This document shows positions 21,238 to 31,493 of a DNA stretch of 64,000 bases, piece by piece. The notes under the pieces are model-generated. The model was given only the letters and a program-made list of their open reading frames with translations, did no database searches and was not told where the DNA came from. Each line of letters starts with the position of its first letter. The first letter of the stretch is position 1. The translations under genes and the position numbers were made by a program. This stretch comes from Tubulanus polymorphus (Eukaryota > Nemertea > Palaeonemertea > Tubulaniformes > Tubulanidae), in contig NC_134027.1 in NCBI RefSeq assembly GCF_964204645.1, positions 19,518,485-19,582,484 of the forward strand, read 5' to 3'.

Positions 21238-22541
21238 TGACGCAATAATTCCTGGTAAAGCTGCAGCAGATTTTTTAGATAGTTCCCATAAATATTTTGC
21301 TAATTTCTTTAAACCATCTTTAACTTTATCTTGTATAGAATTATTATCATTCGGGGGTTTATCCGGTTTATTGGGAGTAGGAGTAGATTTTAAAGAATTT
21401 GATATTGCTAAACCAATTGTTGTAAATAACATAGTTACAGCTGTTAGAATTGAAAGAATTGTTATTCCTTCTAATTTAAATAATAATTTTATTCTATCTT
21501 TCAATGATATTTCAGAATTTGGTTTTATCAACAAATTTTTAAAAATAACTTTTAATCTATTAATATTATAATCATATGATTTTAATAATATATCTCTTTC
21601 ACCTTTTTGTACTTCTAAATTATCTTTTAAATTATTAATTTCTTTTTCTAAACGTAATTCTTTTTGCCTATATTCCATTTCATCAAATGCTTGATGGTCT
21701 AAATCAGACTTTAGTTGTTCTATTTCTTTATTTTTATCAGTTAATTCTTTTTCTAAAGTTCTAATTTTAATATCTCTTATACTTTTATTATGCGCAATTT
21801 TATCAGCTTCATTTCTTATACTAATAATTTCTCTAATTGCTTCATCAGAAAATATATTTAAATCTTCTAATTCTTGATCTGTTGCATCAAGTAACCCATT
21901 TTGTAAAAGTTTTTCAGTTTGAACTTCGGTTGATTTAACTTTACTAGTTTTAGAATTATCAGCTTCTTTAGGAATTGTTTCTGGCTCTAAATTTTCATTA
22001 ATCATCTTCAAAAAATTAACATTTCTTAGATTAAATTCTTTTCTATTTAGAATTATATCTTGTTCTTTAACATCAGTTATAACATCATTAATGATTTTCT
22101 TAATTCTAGATTGTTCTAATTTAATTAAAGTTGGTTTTGTTATTATTTTATCAGGACTTTTATTAAAGAAATCTTAAAATAATAGTCATCTTTCAATTTC
22201 CAATAATAATCACCATTTAAATATTTCAAATCTTTTACTAAATAATTCATACCTTTATTTGTTATATTGAAACCAGATCTTTTTAACATTGGTTTAAATT
22301 CATGAATAATTTCATTATATTTGTATTCTTTTTCTGTTATTTCTGTAACTTCATTTTCAATATTTATCTTTGAACGTGTTTTATCAATATATTCATTAGT
22401 ATCAGGTGAAGTTAAATTAGAATTACGTCCTAGCTCATTACCGTCATTAAAACTTGTTTCACCAATATCAGGCGGTTGTTCATCACTTATTCCAGGTTCA
22501 TCTGAAGGATCCAACTGAATATCTACTCCACCTTCTGCCAT
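21238..22541 (-). pseudogene. Coiled-coil/TM Polinton protein, broken (Polinton B)
   Basis: Homologue of 31494-33182 (A) and 62095-63537 (C). The start at 22541 is in TATAAATGG. An acidic N-terminus is followed by a frame break near 22140-22010, then a long coiled coil (about 21950-21580), a membrane segment (ILTAVTMLFTTIGLAIS), a Pro-rich linker (STPTPNKPDKPP) and an amphipathic stretch. It is cut by the BEL insertion at 21237 and resumes at 14717. Confidence 0.85.
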
Positions 22542-22557
22542 TTATATAATAAAAAAA

Positions 22558-22936
22558 TTAAAATTTAAAATATAATATTCCTCCAATTACAATTCCTATA
22601 AAAATTAAAGCTAATTTAGCATTTTCATGGGATTTATTATCATCATTTAGTTTAATTATTTCATGTTGAATATTATCAGTTTTAATATTTTCTGTAGTAT
22701 TATAATCCGGTTTAGAATCATTATTTAATTTAATATTCTTAGTTTTAGTTTCTGTTGATTGAATATGATTTTTATTTTTTTCACCTTCCATTAATTTTGG
22801 AGCAGTAATAATCTTTTTATTTATATCATTTAATCCAAACGAATTATTTATTGTTGCAGTTTTAATTAGATTATTATAACCATTTATATTTCCCATCTTT
22901 AATGCTAAATCATTAGAAATAATTAATAGATTAGGG
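22558..22936 (-). pseudogene. 3' part of the 462-type protein gene (Polinton B)
   Basis: C-terminal part of the large conserved protein, separated from its 5' part at 41284-42223 by Polinton A. It reads the IGPNLLIISNDLALKMGN junction, a KIITAPKLMEGEKNK segment and a single C-terminal membrane span (LALIFIGIVIGGILYFKF). CCTATA at 22937-22942 is the left target duplication of Polinton A. Confidence 0.88.
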
Positions 22937-22942
22937 CCTATA

Positions 22943-23328
22943 AGTAATAGGGGTAATAGGCTTTCATACCAAAGGTCGAACGGTCGAGCCCATTAAAAAA
23001 CAAAATATTAAAAAACTATAATATATTTTCATAACCGCGTGCATTTTATATCAAAACTAAGTATTTATTCTAAGATATCAATAATATAAAAAGCATATTG
23101 TATTAAATCAATTGGTCGCTCCACTTCGCTACCGCTCCGCTCCGCGACCAATTGATTTAATTACAATACACAAATTCAAATAATCAAATATATTCAAATG
23201 ATAATAATTATTCTATTATTCAACTGAAATGCACGCGGTTATGAAAATATATTATAGTTTTTTAATATATGTTATTAATGAACTCGATCATTAAACCTTT
23301 GATATGAAAGCCCATTACCCCTATTACT
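22943..23328. repeat. Terminal palindrome with GC-rich hairpin centre (left)
   Basis: The first 100 bases (AGTAATAGGGG... to CGCGTGCATTT) recur inverted at the inner edge, ending CCCCTATTACT at 23328. The structure looks like two Polinton ends joined head to head. Between the arms the sequence is AT-rich and only partly self-complementary, apart from the central hairpin at 23102-23161. The same arrangement occurs at 40892-41277 and 53982-54384. Confidence 0.92.
23102..23161. other. Central hairpin of terminal palindrome, 18 bp stem and 24 nt loop
   Basis: A perfect 18 bp stem (23102-23119 with 23144-23161, containing CAATTGGTCGC) closes a GC-rich 24 nt loop made of GCTCC/CGCT steps. The loop is identical at 41077-41100 (reverse complement) and 54167-54190, although the surrounding arms of Polinton C have diverged. 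Its conservation in an AT-rich element suggests a functional site, for example for replication priming, end resolution or packaging; that role is inference. Confidence 0.85.
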
Positions 23329-23410
23329 CTTAAAATATTCATATATATATGAATAACATTTAAATCATTGAACTTCTAAAATCAATTTTAATAAAAAATA
23401 TAGTATTAAA

Positions 23411-26400
23411 ATGGAAGCAAATAAATACTACTGCCCAACATGTAATATCGATATAGATAAATCCTAAAAAGCAAGACACAATAAAACTAGAACACATTTA
23501 GAGAATAAATTGAAACTAGAATATAAAGATGATATATTAGAAACTAAATTAGAAGAATTAAAGAATGAAAAAGAAACATATAAATGTGATACATGTAATC
23601 AATCATTCAGTGATAAAAGATATTATAAAGAACATTTAAAATCTATAAGTCATATTAGAAATAAGAATAATGATATTTTAGGTGAAGATTATTTTGATAA
23701 TGATAACGATAAGAAACAGAAGACAATTAAAAGAATAAAAAATAAATTAAACAATAAAAGACCATATATGGAAGATGTAAGAAATTATATTAATTCATTA
23801 GATAATAAAAAAGATATAGAGATAACCGAAGCATTTAAAAGTGATATTGGTCCAGCAGCTATCGAGTTTAAATTTCATAATGGAAAAACATTAGAAGAAA
23901 ATAAAAAACATTTAGAAAATATGAAAGAAATAATAGAAATAATTACAGATGTTGAATATCCTAAAATTAGTATATCAGTTAAAGTAAAGTTTATAAAATC
24001 TGAAGATAAACCAATATATAATATAAATTCTCATTCACAACATATTATATCTAAACAACATATAGATGATAAATTAAATAAATGTTATAATGAAATAAAA
24101 ACTAAAATAGAAGAGAAATATTTTGAAGGATCTGGTTTAATATTTGATGAGATAATATTTATAACTTTACATGTTTATAACACAAAATATAATAAGTTAA
24201 CTAAATCAAAACCAATTGATGAAAATAATTTATCATATTATAAAGAACCAGATATTGAAGCATCGAGTTATATTAAACTACCATTTAAAACTAATGCTGT
24301 AATAAATATACAAAATGAAGATGATAAATGTTTTCTATGGGCTATAATAAGTTGTTTACATCCAACAGAAGATATTACACATAGTTTTAGATTAACTCAT
24401 TATAAACAATTTGAAAGTAATTATAAGATAGATAAGTATCCTGTTAGAATTAAAAATATCCCAAAAATAGAAAGAGATAATAATTTAAAGATAAATGTAT
24501 TTGATTTAATCAAATTACCAAATACAAAAGGAAATAATATTAAACATTATACATTAGAACCTTTATATCTATCAAAAGATTATGATTCAAATGATGTTAT
24601 AGATATACTATATTATGAGAATCATTATATGTGGATTAAACTAATCGATTTATTTTTTAGAACAGAAAGTGATCACCATAATAAAATATATCTATGTAGA
24701 AAATGTTTACATAAATTCAGTAATGAAAGTACATTATTAAATCATAAACAAATATGTGATAATCATGATTATTGTAAATTAGTTTTACCAAATGAAAAAG
24801 ATAAAATATTAGAATTCAAAAAATATGATTACAAAAATAAAGTACCATTTGTAATATATGGAGATTTTGAATCATTAAATAAAGAATTAACAGATAAAGA
24901 TAGAAAAGATATATATTATAAAAGAAAGAAATTAAATTCTAATGAAAGTGATTATTCAGATGAACCACCAATAACAAATACAATTAAAAAGATTCATCAA
25001 TCAGCTGCAGCTTTCGGGATATATATTAAATCTGATTATCCAGAACTAATTGAAAGTGAATATTATCAGTATAGAAATGAAAATGTTATTAATCATTTTT
25101 GTGACTTATTAATTGAATATGAAATAAGATTTAATGAAAAGTTGAATACAAATAAAGAAATAATTATGACAGAAGAAGATAAAGAAGTATTTGCGTTTGC
25201 AGATAAATGTTATTATTGTGAAAAGATATTTAATTATAAAGTTAAAAAAGTAAGAGACCATGATCATTTGAATGGAAAGTTTAGAGGCGCTGCACATGAG
25301 AATTGTAATTTGCAAGCCAAAAAAGTAAATTTTGTCCCCATTATATTTCACAATTTATCGGGGTATGACGCGCATTTATTCATTAAGCAACTGTGTCATA
25401 AAATAGAAGAAATTAATAATGAAATAGAAATATTAAATTCAAATAAATCAAAAGATAAAATACCAACGAATGTTAGCTAAAACATCTGAGAATTATATAT
25501 CATTCCAATTTGGTTGTCTAGATTTATAGATTCATATAGATTTCTAGCAAGTTCATTAGATAATTTATCAAAATCATTAGTTGATGATGAATTAAAGATA
25601 TTAAAAGAATATTACCCAAATTATGATGATTTTAAATTAATGAGATATAAAGGCGCAATTCCATATTCTTTCTATAAAAATCATAATGATTTTAAAATAA
25701 CTGAATTATTGAAAGAACAATTCTATGATGAATTAAAAAATGAATATGTTAAAGATGAAGTCTATAATAGAACATTGAATATTTGGAATCATTTCAAAAT
25801 AGAAAATCATGGACAATTAGTAGATTTATATTTAAAATCAGATGTATTATTATTAACCGATATATTCGAAAGGTTTAGAGATGTAAACCTAAAATATTTC
25901 AATATTGATCCTTGTCATTGTTATTCTAGCCCAGGATTAACATGGGATTGTGGTTTAAAATTTACAGATATAAAAATGGATTTGTTAACAAATATAGATC
26001 AATTACTATTATTTGAAAAATCTATAAGAGGAGGTGTTTCAGGTGTATTGGGTGATAGATATTTCAATGTAAATGATAATCCTGGATATAAATTATTATA
26101 CATAGATGCAAATAATCTTTATGGTTGGGCAATGATGGAACCACAACCTTATGGGATGTTTGAAATAACTGAAGTTTTACAAATTGATAAATTTGATTGG
26201 AAGAAAAGAATCCTAGATATTGCAGATGATTCAGATACTGGTTACTTCTTTGTTGTAGATTTAGAATACCCTGAAAATATTAAATTCAAATCTAGAAATC
26301 TAGCATATTGTCCCGAACATAAAACTGTTAAACATGAAGAATTATCAAATTATCAAAAAAGAATTAAACCTGAAAATCATATTCATACAGAAAAGTTAAT

Positions 26401-27430
26401 GGTAACTCAAGAAGATAAATATAATTATGTAGTACATTATAGAATGTTGAAGTTTTATTTGAATCAAGGAATGATATTAAAAAAAGTACATAGATATATT
26501 TCATTTAATCAATCTAAGTGGTTAGAAAAATATATAGATTTTAACACCAAACAGAGAACTGAAGCTAAAACAGATTTTGAGAAGGATTTTTTTAAATTGA
26601 TGAATAATGCATTTTATGGAAAAACATGTGAAAATATTAGAAATAGAAATGATATTGAGTTAGTTAGTAATGGTAAAAGAATTAGACATTTGCAATCGTA
26701 TCCGAAATTCATAGGTAATAGAATATTCGATGAAAATTTAGCTGCAGTTAAATTAAAAAGAACTTCTATGAAGTTCAATAAACCTATTTATGTTGGAGCT
26801 GCAGTTTTAGAAATTTCAAAGCTATTGATGTATCAATTTTATTATAATGTTTTACAACCCCATTTTGGGGAAAAACATATAGAAATCTTATATCTAGATA
26901 CAGATTCTTACATATTAAAGATAAAAAGTGATAACATAACAAAAGACTTAAAAATATTAAAACACCATTTTGATTTCAGTAACTATCCAAAAAATCATGA
27001 ACTATTTAACAATGATAATAAAAAAGTTTCTGGGAAGTTTAAGGATGAATTAGGTGGTGAAGAAATGATAGAGTTCATTGGTATTAGATCTAAAATGTAT
27101 TCATATAAAACTAAAGAACATGAAGCTAAAAAGTTAAAAGGAATTACCAAAAGCGTTGTTGAAAAGAATATTCATTTCAAAGATTACATCAATTGTATAT
27201 TTAATGAAGAAGTTAGAAAACATAAAATGAAATGTTTAAGATCTGAAGATCATGAAATGTATATTGAAGAGATAGAGACGATAAGTCTAAACCCATTTGA
27301 TGATAAAAGATATATTTTAGATGATGGAATCCACACAGTCGCCTATGGTTGCAATTTAGATGAATATATAAAATTCAAAAGAGAAGAAACAAAAGAAAAT
27401 GAGATTATGAAAAGGATTCTAGCGTGTTAA
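23411..27430 (+). pseudogene. Protein-primed family B DNA polymerase (PolB), disrupted
   Basis: Replicative polymerase. N-terminal C2H2 fingers (YYCPTCNIDI; YKCDTCNQSF) precede a CFLWAIISCLHP...HYMWIK region that could be an OTU-like Cys/His module (inference), then a RCLHKF Cys/His motif. Exonuclease motifs are YGDFES (about 24860) and FHNLSGYDAH (about 25348). Polymerase motifs are DANNLYGWAM (about 26106), NNAFYGKTCEN (about 26602) and YLDTDS (about 26889). Damage: TAA at 23465-23467, where C keeps a sense codon, and two frame breaks at about 25483 and 25520. The ATG at 23411 is chosen because the same start and finger are kept in C. It lacks the intein found in B. Confidence 0.92.
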
Positions 27431-27458
27431 TCAATTTCAATAAAAATTTGTATAATAA

Positions 27459-27800
27459 ATGGAGAGTAAACAAGTACACAGTGAATTCTTAGATAGAATT
27501 AAAGATACTTCAAGCGTCAAATCTGTAGATTATAAATTCAAAAAGTTAACAGAATTAACAATTCACAAGAAATATTTAATTACTAACATTGAAACAATTA
27601 CTAATAAATATGGAGATAAATTAATAATTCATTTAGAATATGAAGGATTAAAAGGAAATAAATATAAATTCAGAACATATTTACCAGATAGATTTCATAG
27701 ATTATCAAGTGAAGATCTAGAAGAATTATGTTCTGGAGATTTCTATTTCGTATACAAAGGTAAGAATGAAAAAGGGCACCATGAAATAGATTTCGAATAA
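27459..27800 (+). CDS. Small conserved Polinton protein (LPDR-type), possible ssDNA-binding
   Basis: 113 residues, open, 28 bases after PolB, with ATG in an AATAAATGG context. The pattern TNIETITNKYGDKLII...FRTYLPDRF...FVYKGKNEKGHHEI recurs in B (8925-9253), at the opposite end of the element. The predicted beta-rich makeup and position next to PolB suggest an OB-fold single-strand-binding protein, but this is a hypothesis only. No membrane segments. Confidence 0.7.
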   Translation: MESKQVHSEFLDRIKDTSSVKSVDYKFKKLTELTIHKKYLITNIETITNKYGDKLIIHLEYEGLKGNKYKFRTYLPDRFHRLSSEDLEELCSGDFYFVYKGKNEKGHHEIDFE

Positions 27801-27817
27801 GAAAATATATAAAATAA

Positions 27818-28573
27818 ATGGTGGAATTAAAAGAATACAGAATATTTATAGATTCTAGAAGGCTTACAAATTATAAATCACATAATTTATTAGTACAATT
27901 AGACAGAGAATTTAAGAATTGTGTAGATTTAAAATTAGTTAATATAAGTTTATGTAATTCTTTTTACAATGTATCGGATAAAACTTTTGAACATAGAGGG
28001 TTTATGATTTATATGAGAAATAAAGATAAATGGTTTCATATATTTTTAAAACCAGGATTATATAATTTAGAATCATTAGCACAGGAAATTAATAGAAGAG
28101 CTCGGTTGAAAATCGGGGGCACTTCTGTATTTGAAATTAAATTTAATAAAATTGATAGTACTAATAAAATAAGAATAAAGATATCTAATGAACAACATAA
28201 ATTTATGGTAAACAAACCACTGGCTAAAATGTTAGGAATTAAACCACTTACAGTTACTGGAAACGCAGAAGGCAGCTCAAATATAATACCTTTTACACAC
28301 TTTTATATTTATTGCAATTTAATCGATCCTACAAAAACATTCGAAGCAACTAAAGAAACAATTTGTAGTTCTAGTATACTAAATATTTTACCGCTAAAAA
28401 ATGTTAAACAATTTGGAACTCAAATAAATTATAATTTAACAGAATGTGATTTTAAACCTTGCATTCCTAAATTTAATAATTTTAAATTAGAAATAAGAAA
28501 TCATAATGGATACTTAATTGATTTAAATAACTTTCCTGTGATATATGAATTAGTTATAAGATGTAGAGAGTAA
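27818..28573 (+). CDS. Minor capsid protein, penton-like single jelly roll
   Basis: 251 residues, open. Beta-rich throughout. Features in order: LVQLDREFKNCVDLKLVNISL (about 22-42), FHIFLKPGLYNLESLAQEINRR (about 73-94), KPLAKMLGIKP (about 130), HFYIYCNLIDPTK (about 163) and the C-terminal FKLEIRNHNGYLIDLNNFPVIYELVIRC. This layout is what penton-type minor capsid proteins of Polintons and adintoviruses show; it would occupy the capsid vertices. It partners the major capsid protein at 33203. The broken copy in B is at 43334-44089. Confidence 0.82.
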   Translation: MVELKEYRIFIDSRRLTNYKSHNLLVQLDREFKNCVDLKLVNISLCNSFYNVSDKTFEHRGFMIYMRNKDKWFHIFLKPGLYNLESLAQEINRRARLKIGGTSVFEIKFNKIDSTNKIRIKISNEQHKFMVNKPLAKMLGIKPLTVTGNAEGSSNIIPFTHFYIYCNLIDPTKTFEATKETICSSSILNILPLKNVKQFGTQINYNLTECDFKPCIPKFNNFKLEIRNHNGYLIDLNNFPVIYELVIRCRE

Positions 28574-28589
28574 TTTTTTTGATATATAA

Positions 28590-28949
28590 ATGAATATAAC
28601 TGTTGGACCAAGTATATGTTTTGGATTTGATTTTAAACATGAGAAAGAAATGAAATTTAATATTAATGATGTAATTACACATATCAAAAATATTGCATTT
28701 TCTAATGAAACAACATTTGAGTATGAAACAACAATAGATAAAGAAACTTTAAATGTAGAAAAGATTACTAATTTAATTAGAGAATCTTTAAGATTTTATG
28801 AATTAGATGAAGATTTTATCATCGATGATATTAAAAACATATTATCCAAAATATATGATAATCATAAAACTAGTAATGAAATAAATGTTGAATTAATCAT
28901 AAATAAGTTAACTAAATATTTTGAAGATAGTAATTTTTTTGATAAATAA
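28590..28949 (+). CDS. Small acidic Polinton protein, unknown
   Basis: 119 residues, open, no match recognised. Mostly predicted helical, with several Glu/Asp/Lys-rich segments and no membrane span. ATG lies in TATAAATGA; the stop lies in the T-rich start context of the next gene, with no gap between the genes. The equivalent is deleted in Polinton B (between 43330 and 43334), so it may be dispensable or lineage-specific. Confidence 0.65.
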   Translation: MNITVGPSICFGFDFKHEKEMKFNINDVITHIKNIAFSNETTFEYETTIDKETLNVEKITNLIRESLRFYELDEDFIIDDIKNILSKIYDNHKTSNEINVELIINKLTKYFEDSNFFDK

Positions 28950-29171
28950 ATGAGTGATATTAAGTGGATAATAACTGGATTATATAATGGCGCATTACTA
29001 TCAGTTGGAACTGTTGGTTATTCAATGGTATTAAAAAAAGTATTCAAAATGGGAAGTGTTAATGTTGATAGATTTGATATAAATGATATTTTAAAGTTAA
29101 CATTAGCAGTTACTTTATCTAATTTAACTATTGATTATTTGGAAAAACAAAAATATATTCCTCCCATATAA
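28950..29171 (+). CDS. Small membrane protein, unknown
   Basis: 73 residues. One hydrophobic segment near the N-terminus (GALLSVGTVGYSMVL) and a second moderately hydrophobic one (DILKLTLAVTLSNLTIDYL), ending KQKYIPPI. It follows the previous stop directly, in an AAATAAATGA context. A degraded copy is at 43132-43330 in B. Small membrane proteins in this position are common in Polintons; the function is unknown. Confidence 0.7.
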   Translation: MSDIKWIITGLYNGALLSVGTVGYSMVLKKVFKMGSVNVDRFDINDILKLTLAVTLSNLTIDYLEKQKYIPPI

Positions 29172-29195
29172 ATACATAATTTTTTTGCTAAATAA

Positions 29196-29618
29196 ATGGC
29201 TTCTGCAATTATAACTATTATAGGATCAGCAATTGTTAACGCTTTAGGATTTACTGGTGGTGGTTATTTATTTAAACATATTGATAAAAATAGTTCATTA
29301 GGAGAACAAAGAAGACATAACTTAGCGTTAGAGAAATATAATAAAGCTGCAGAAGAATATAGAGAAAAGAGACAAAACTATATGGATTACATCAATAAAG
29401 AATTATATGATCAGAAGATTTCACACAGAGATTTTCAATCAGTTGATGATGCAATGAGTTTATATAACGCAGTAACCAATAAAGAAAAATTACATCTATA
29501 CAAACCTAAATTATCAGATTATTATACCCCGAGTAAAGAACAACAGAAATATGAAATAATTTGGATTTTAGGTGGAACTGTTATTGTTATATTTGTTGCT
29601 TATAAGTTTACTAATTAG
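29196..29618 (+). CDS. Two-TM Polinton protein
   Basis: 140 residues, open, and kept intact in B at 42685-43107. It has an N-terminal hydrophobic, Gly-rich segment (IITIIGSAIVNALGFTGGGYLF), a charged helical middle (LALEKYNKAAEEYREKRQNY), a DFQSVDDAMSLYN segment and a C-terminal membrane span (WILGGTVIVIFVAYKF). Conserved among Polintons as far as I can recall; a structural or membrane role in the particle is plausible but unproven. Confidence 0.75.
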   Translation: MASAIITIIGSAIVNALGFTGGGYLFKHIDKNSSLGEQRRHNLALEKYNKAAEEYREKRQNYMDYINKELYDQKISHRDFQSVDDAMSLYNAVTNKEKLHLYKPKLSDYYTPSKEQQKYEIIWILGGTVIVIFVAYKFTN

Positions 29619-29637
29619 TAATTTTTATTCTAAATAA

Positions 29638-30072
29638 ATGGAAGATAAAGTTGATAGTATTGATATTATTCCTCATGATATAAATAAAACTAAATTAAAA
29701 ACATATTTAGAAAAACAAATATTAGAATTTGAAAGTGACTTAAAGATAAAAAAGAAAAAATATTTAAAAAGTAAAATTATATATTATTTGATTATAAGTG
29801 GTTCGGTTACAATTAGTTCTGTAATAACATTTCTAGCAATATTCAGCCCATTAACACCTTTAGCTATATCAATTGGTGTATTAGGATTAAGTTCAAGTGT
29901 TTTAACTGGTATAAGTTCAAAATTAAATATAAAAAGTAATAAAGAAAAAATAAAATCTAATATAAAAGAAATTAATAAATTAAAGAACACACTAGATTAT
30001 ATAATAAGTTTAAATGGTCATATAACAGTTGAAGAACAAGATAAATTATTAAAAGAATTAATAAATTATTAA
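29638..30072 (+). CDS. Membrane-hairpin Polinton protein
   Basis: 144 residues, open. Charged N-terminus, then two closely spaced hydrophobic segments (IIYYLIISGSVTISSVITFLA and ISIGVLGLSSSVLTG, about residues 50-100), then a Lys-rich helical tail. Start context AAATAAATGG. The B copy (42240-42665) has a stop in the second half. Function unknown. Confidence 0.72.
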   Translation: MEDKVDSIDIIPHDINKTKLKTYLEKQILEFESDLKIKKKKYLKSKIIYYLIISGSVTISSVITFLAIFSPLTPLAISIGVLGLSSSVLTGISSKLNIKSNKEKIKSNIKEINKLKNTLDYIISLNGHITVEEQDKLLKELINY

Positions 30073-30088
30073 TTTTTTAATTATATAA

Positions 30089-31477
30089 ATGGCAGATAGT
30101 TTTCCAAAAGCTTTCCAATATAATAAATCAATTAAATATAATATTCCAGCAATAGATTTTAATAAAGATATTACATATAGAAATGAAGTTTTAGATTCAT
30201 TAACTAATTTAGAAATTTATGTTACTGAAACTAATAATTTTAATGCAAAGATGGAAAATATATTTCATGTATATTTAATTAATTTTAAAAAATTGAAAGA
30301 TGAAAAACAATGGTTATTAAAATCTAATATGAAGTATTGGCAGAACCAATTAAATTTTGCTGTTTATTGTGCAACAACAGGATGTGGAATAAGTTGGAAT
30401 GATCATTTGAATAATTCTAAATATAAACTAATTCAAAGTTTATTTAGATTTCATACATACTTTCAAATCAGAATAATATTAAATGAATTAGAGTGTGCTT
30501 TACCAGGATCTAGATATTTTAAAGAATTAGATAATAATATTAATTTATCAAAGTTTTATAAAATTTGTAATGAATTTAATATAGATATAAATAATTCTGA
30601 TTTTAGAACAAAAATTGGAACAATAAGATCACTTCCTTGCCCTAAAAAGATTGCAGAATATTGTGCACTTCCCATACCATCTAATAGTTTTTATAATATC
30701 TATAATAAAAAATTAGGTTATGGTAAAATAGAAACAAAGGATTTAGAAACATTAAATTTCAATAAATTACCAAAATTTTATGATAATTTAAAACAAGAAA
30801 ACAATAATGGTTGGGTTTATTTTATTTTAGAAAATAGTGAAGGTTTTACTAAATCAGGTATAGAAAGAATAAATCAATCTATTAGAACTTATTTGATTTG
30901 TATTCTAGGATCACAAGTTGAAACAAGATCACCGATAATTGGAAATTTGAATACATCATTCGATGCGCAGAAACAGTTTAAAGTTTTATTTGAAGATTCA
31001 ATTCATAATGATAAAAATAGATCGATTCCAGAAAACATTATAAGATATCAAAATTATTTAGATAAATCTCATGTAAGACTTAATTATTGTATAGGCCCTA
31101 ATCTATTAATTATTTCTAATGATTTAGTATTGAAGATGGGAAACATAATTGGTTATAATAATCTAATTAAAACTGCAACAATAAATAATTCATTTGGATT
31201 AAATGATATAAATAAAAAGATTATTACTGCTCCAAAATTAATGGAAGGTGAAAAAAATAAAAAACATATTCAATCAACAGAAACTAAAACTAAGAATATT
31301 AAATTGGATAATGATTCTAAAATAAAAGATTACAATACATCAGAAAATAATAGAACTGATAAAATTCAACATGATATAATTAAACTAAATGATGATAATA
31401 AATCCCATGAAAATACTAAATTAGCTATAACTTGTATAGGAATTGTAATCGGAGGAATATTATATTTTAAATTTTAA
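30089..31477 (+). CDS. Large conserved Polinton protein (462-type)
   Basis: 462 residues, open. Globular N-terminal 350 residues with conserved segments FAVYCATTGCGISWNDHL (about 90) and NNGWVYFILENSEGFTKSGIERINQSIRTY (in part at about 250), then a polar linker and a single C-terminal membrane span (LAITCIGIVIGGILYFKF). The B copy is split by Polinton A itself (41284-42223 and 22558-22936), and the C copy runs off the window end. It is one of the largest structural-region genes, so a virion component is likely, but no fold was recognised. Confidence 0.75.
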   Translation: MADSFPKAFQYNKSIKYNIPAIDFNKDITYRNEVLDSLTNLEIYVTETNNFNAKMENIFHVYLINFKKLKDEKQWLLKSNMKYWQNQLNFAVYCATTGCGISWNDHLNNSKYKLIQSLFRFHTYFQIRIILNELECALPGSRYFKELDNNINLSKFYKICNEFNIDINNSDFRTKIGTIRSLPCPKKIAEYCALPIPSNSFYNIYNKKLGYGKIETKDLETLNFNKLPKFYDNLKQENNNGWVYFILENSEGFTKSGIERINQSIRTYLICILGSQVETRSPIIGNLNTSFDAQKQFKVLFEDSIHNDKNRSIPENIIRYQNYLDKSHVRLNYCIGPNLLIISNDLVLKMGNIIGYNNLIKTATINNSFGLNDINKKIITAPKLMEGEKNKKHIQSTETKTKNIKLDNDSKIKDYNTSENNRTDKIQHDIIKLNDDNKSHENTKLAITCIGIVIGGILYFKF

Positions 31478-31493
31478 TTTTTTTATTATGTAA

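Larger units (their letters stand above)
22943..23499 (+). repeat. Polinton A left terminal inverted repeat (557 bp)
   Basis: Matches the reverse complement of 40721-41277 with few differences. It contains a 386 bp palindrome (22943-23328), then a short AT-rich promoter-like stretch, the PolB start codon at 23411 and the first 29 or so codons. The right copy therefore carries a second PolB 5' end. Identity falls off abruptly after the AACACATTT/AACGCATTT block. Confidence 0.93.
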
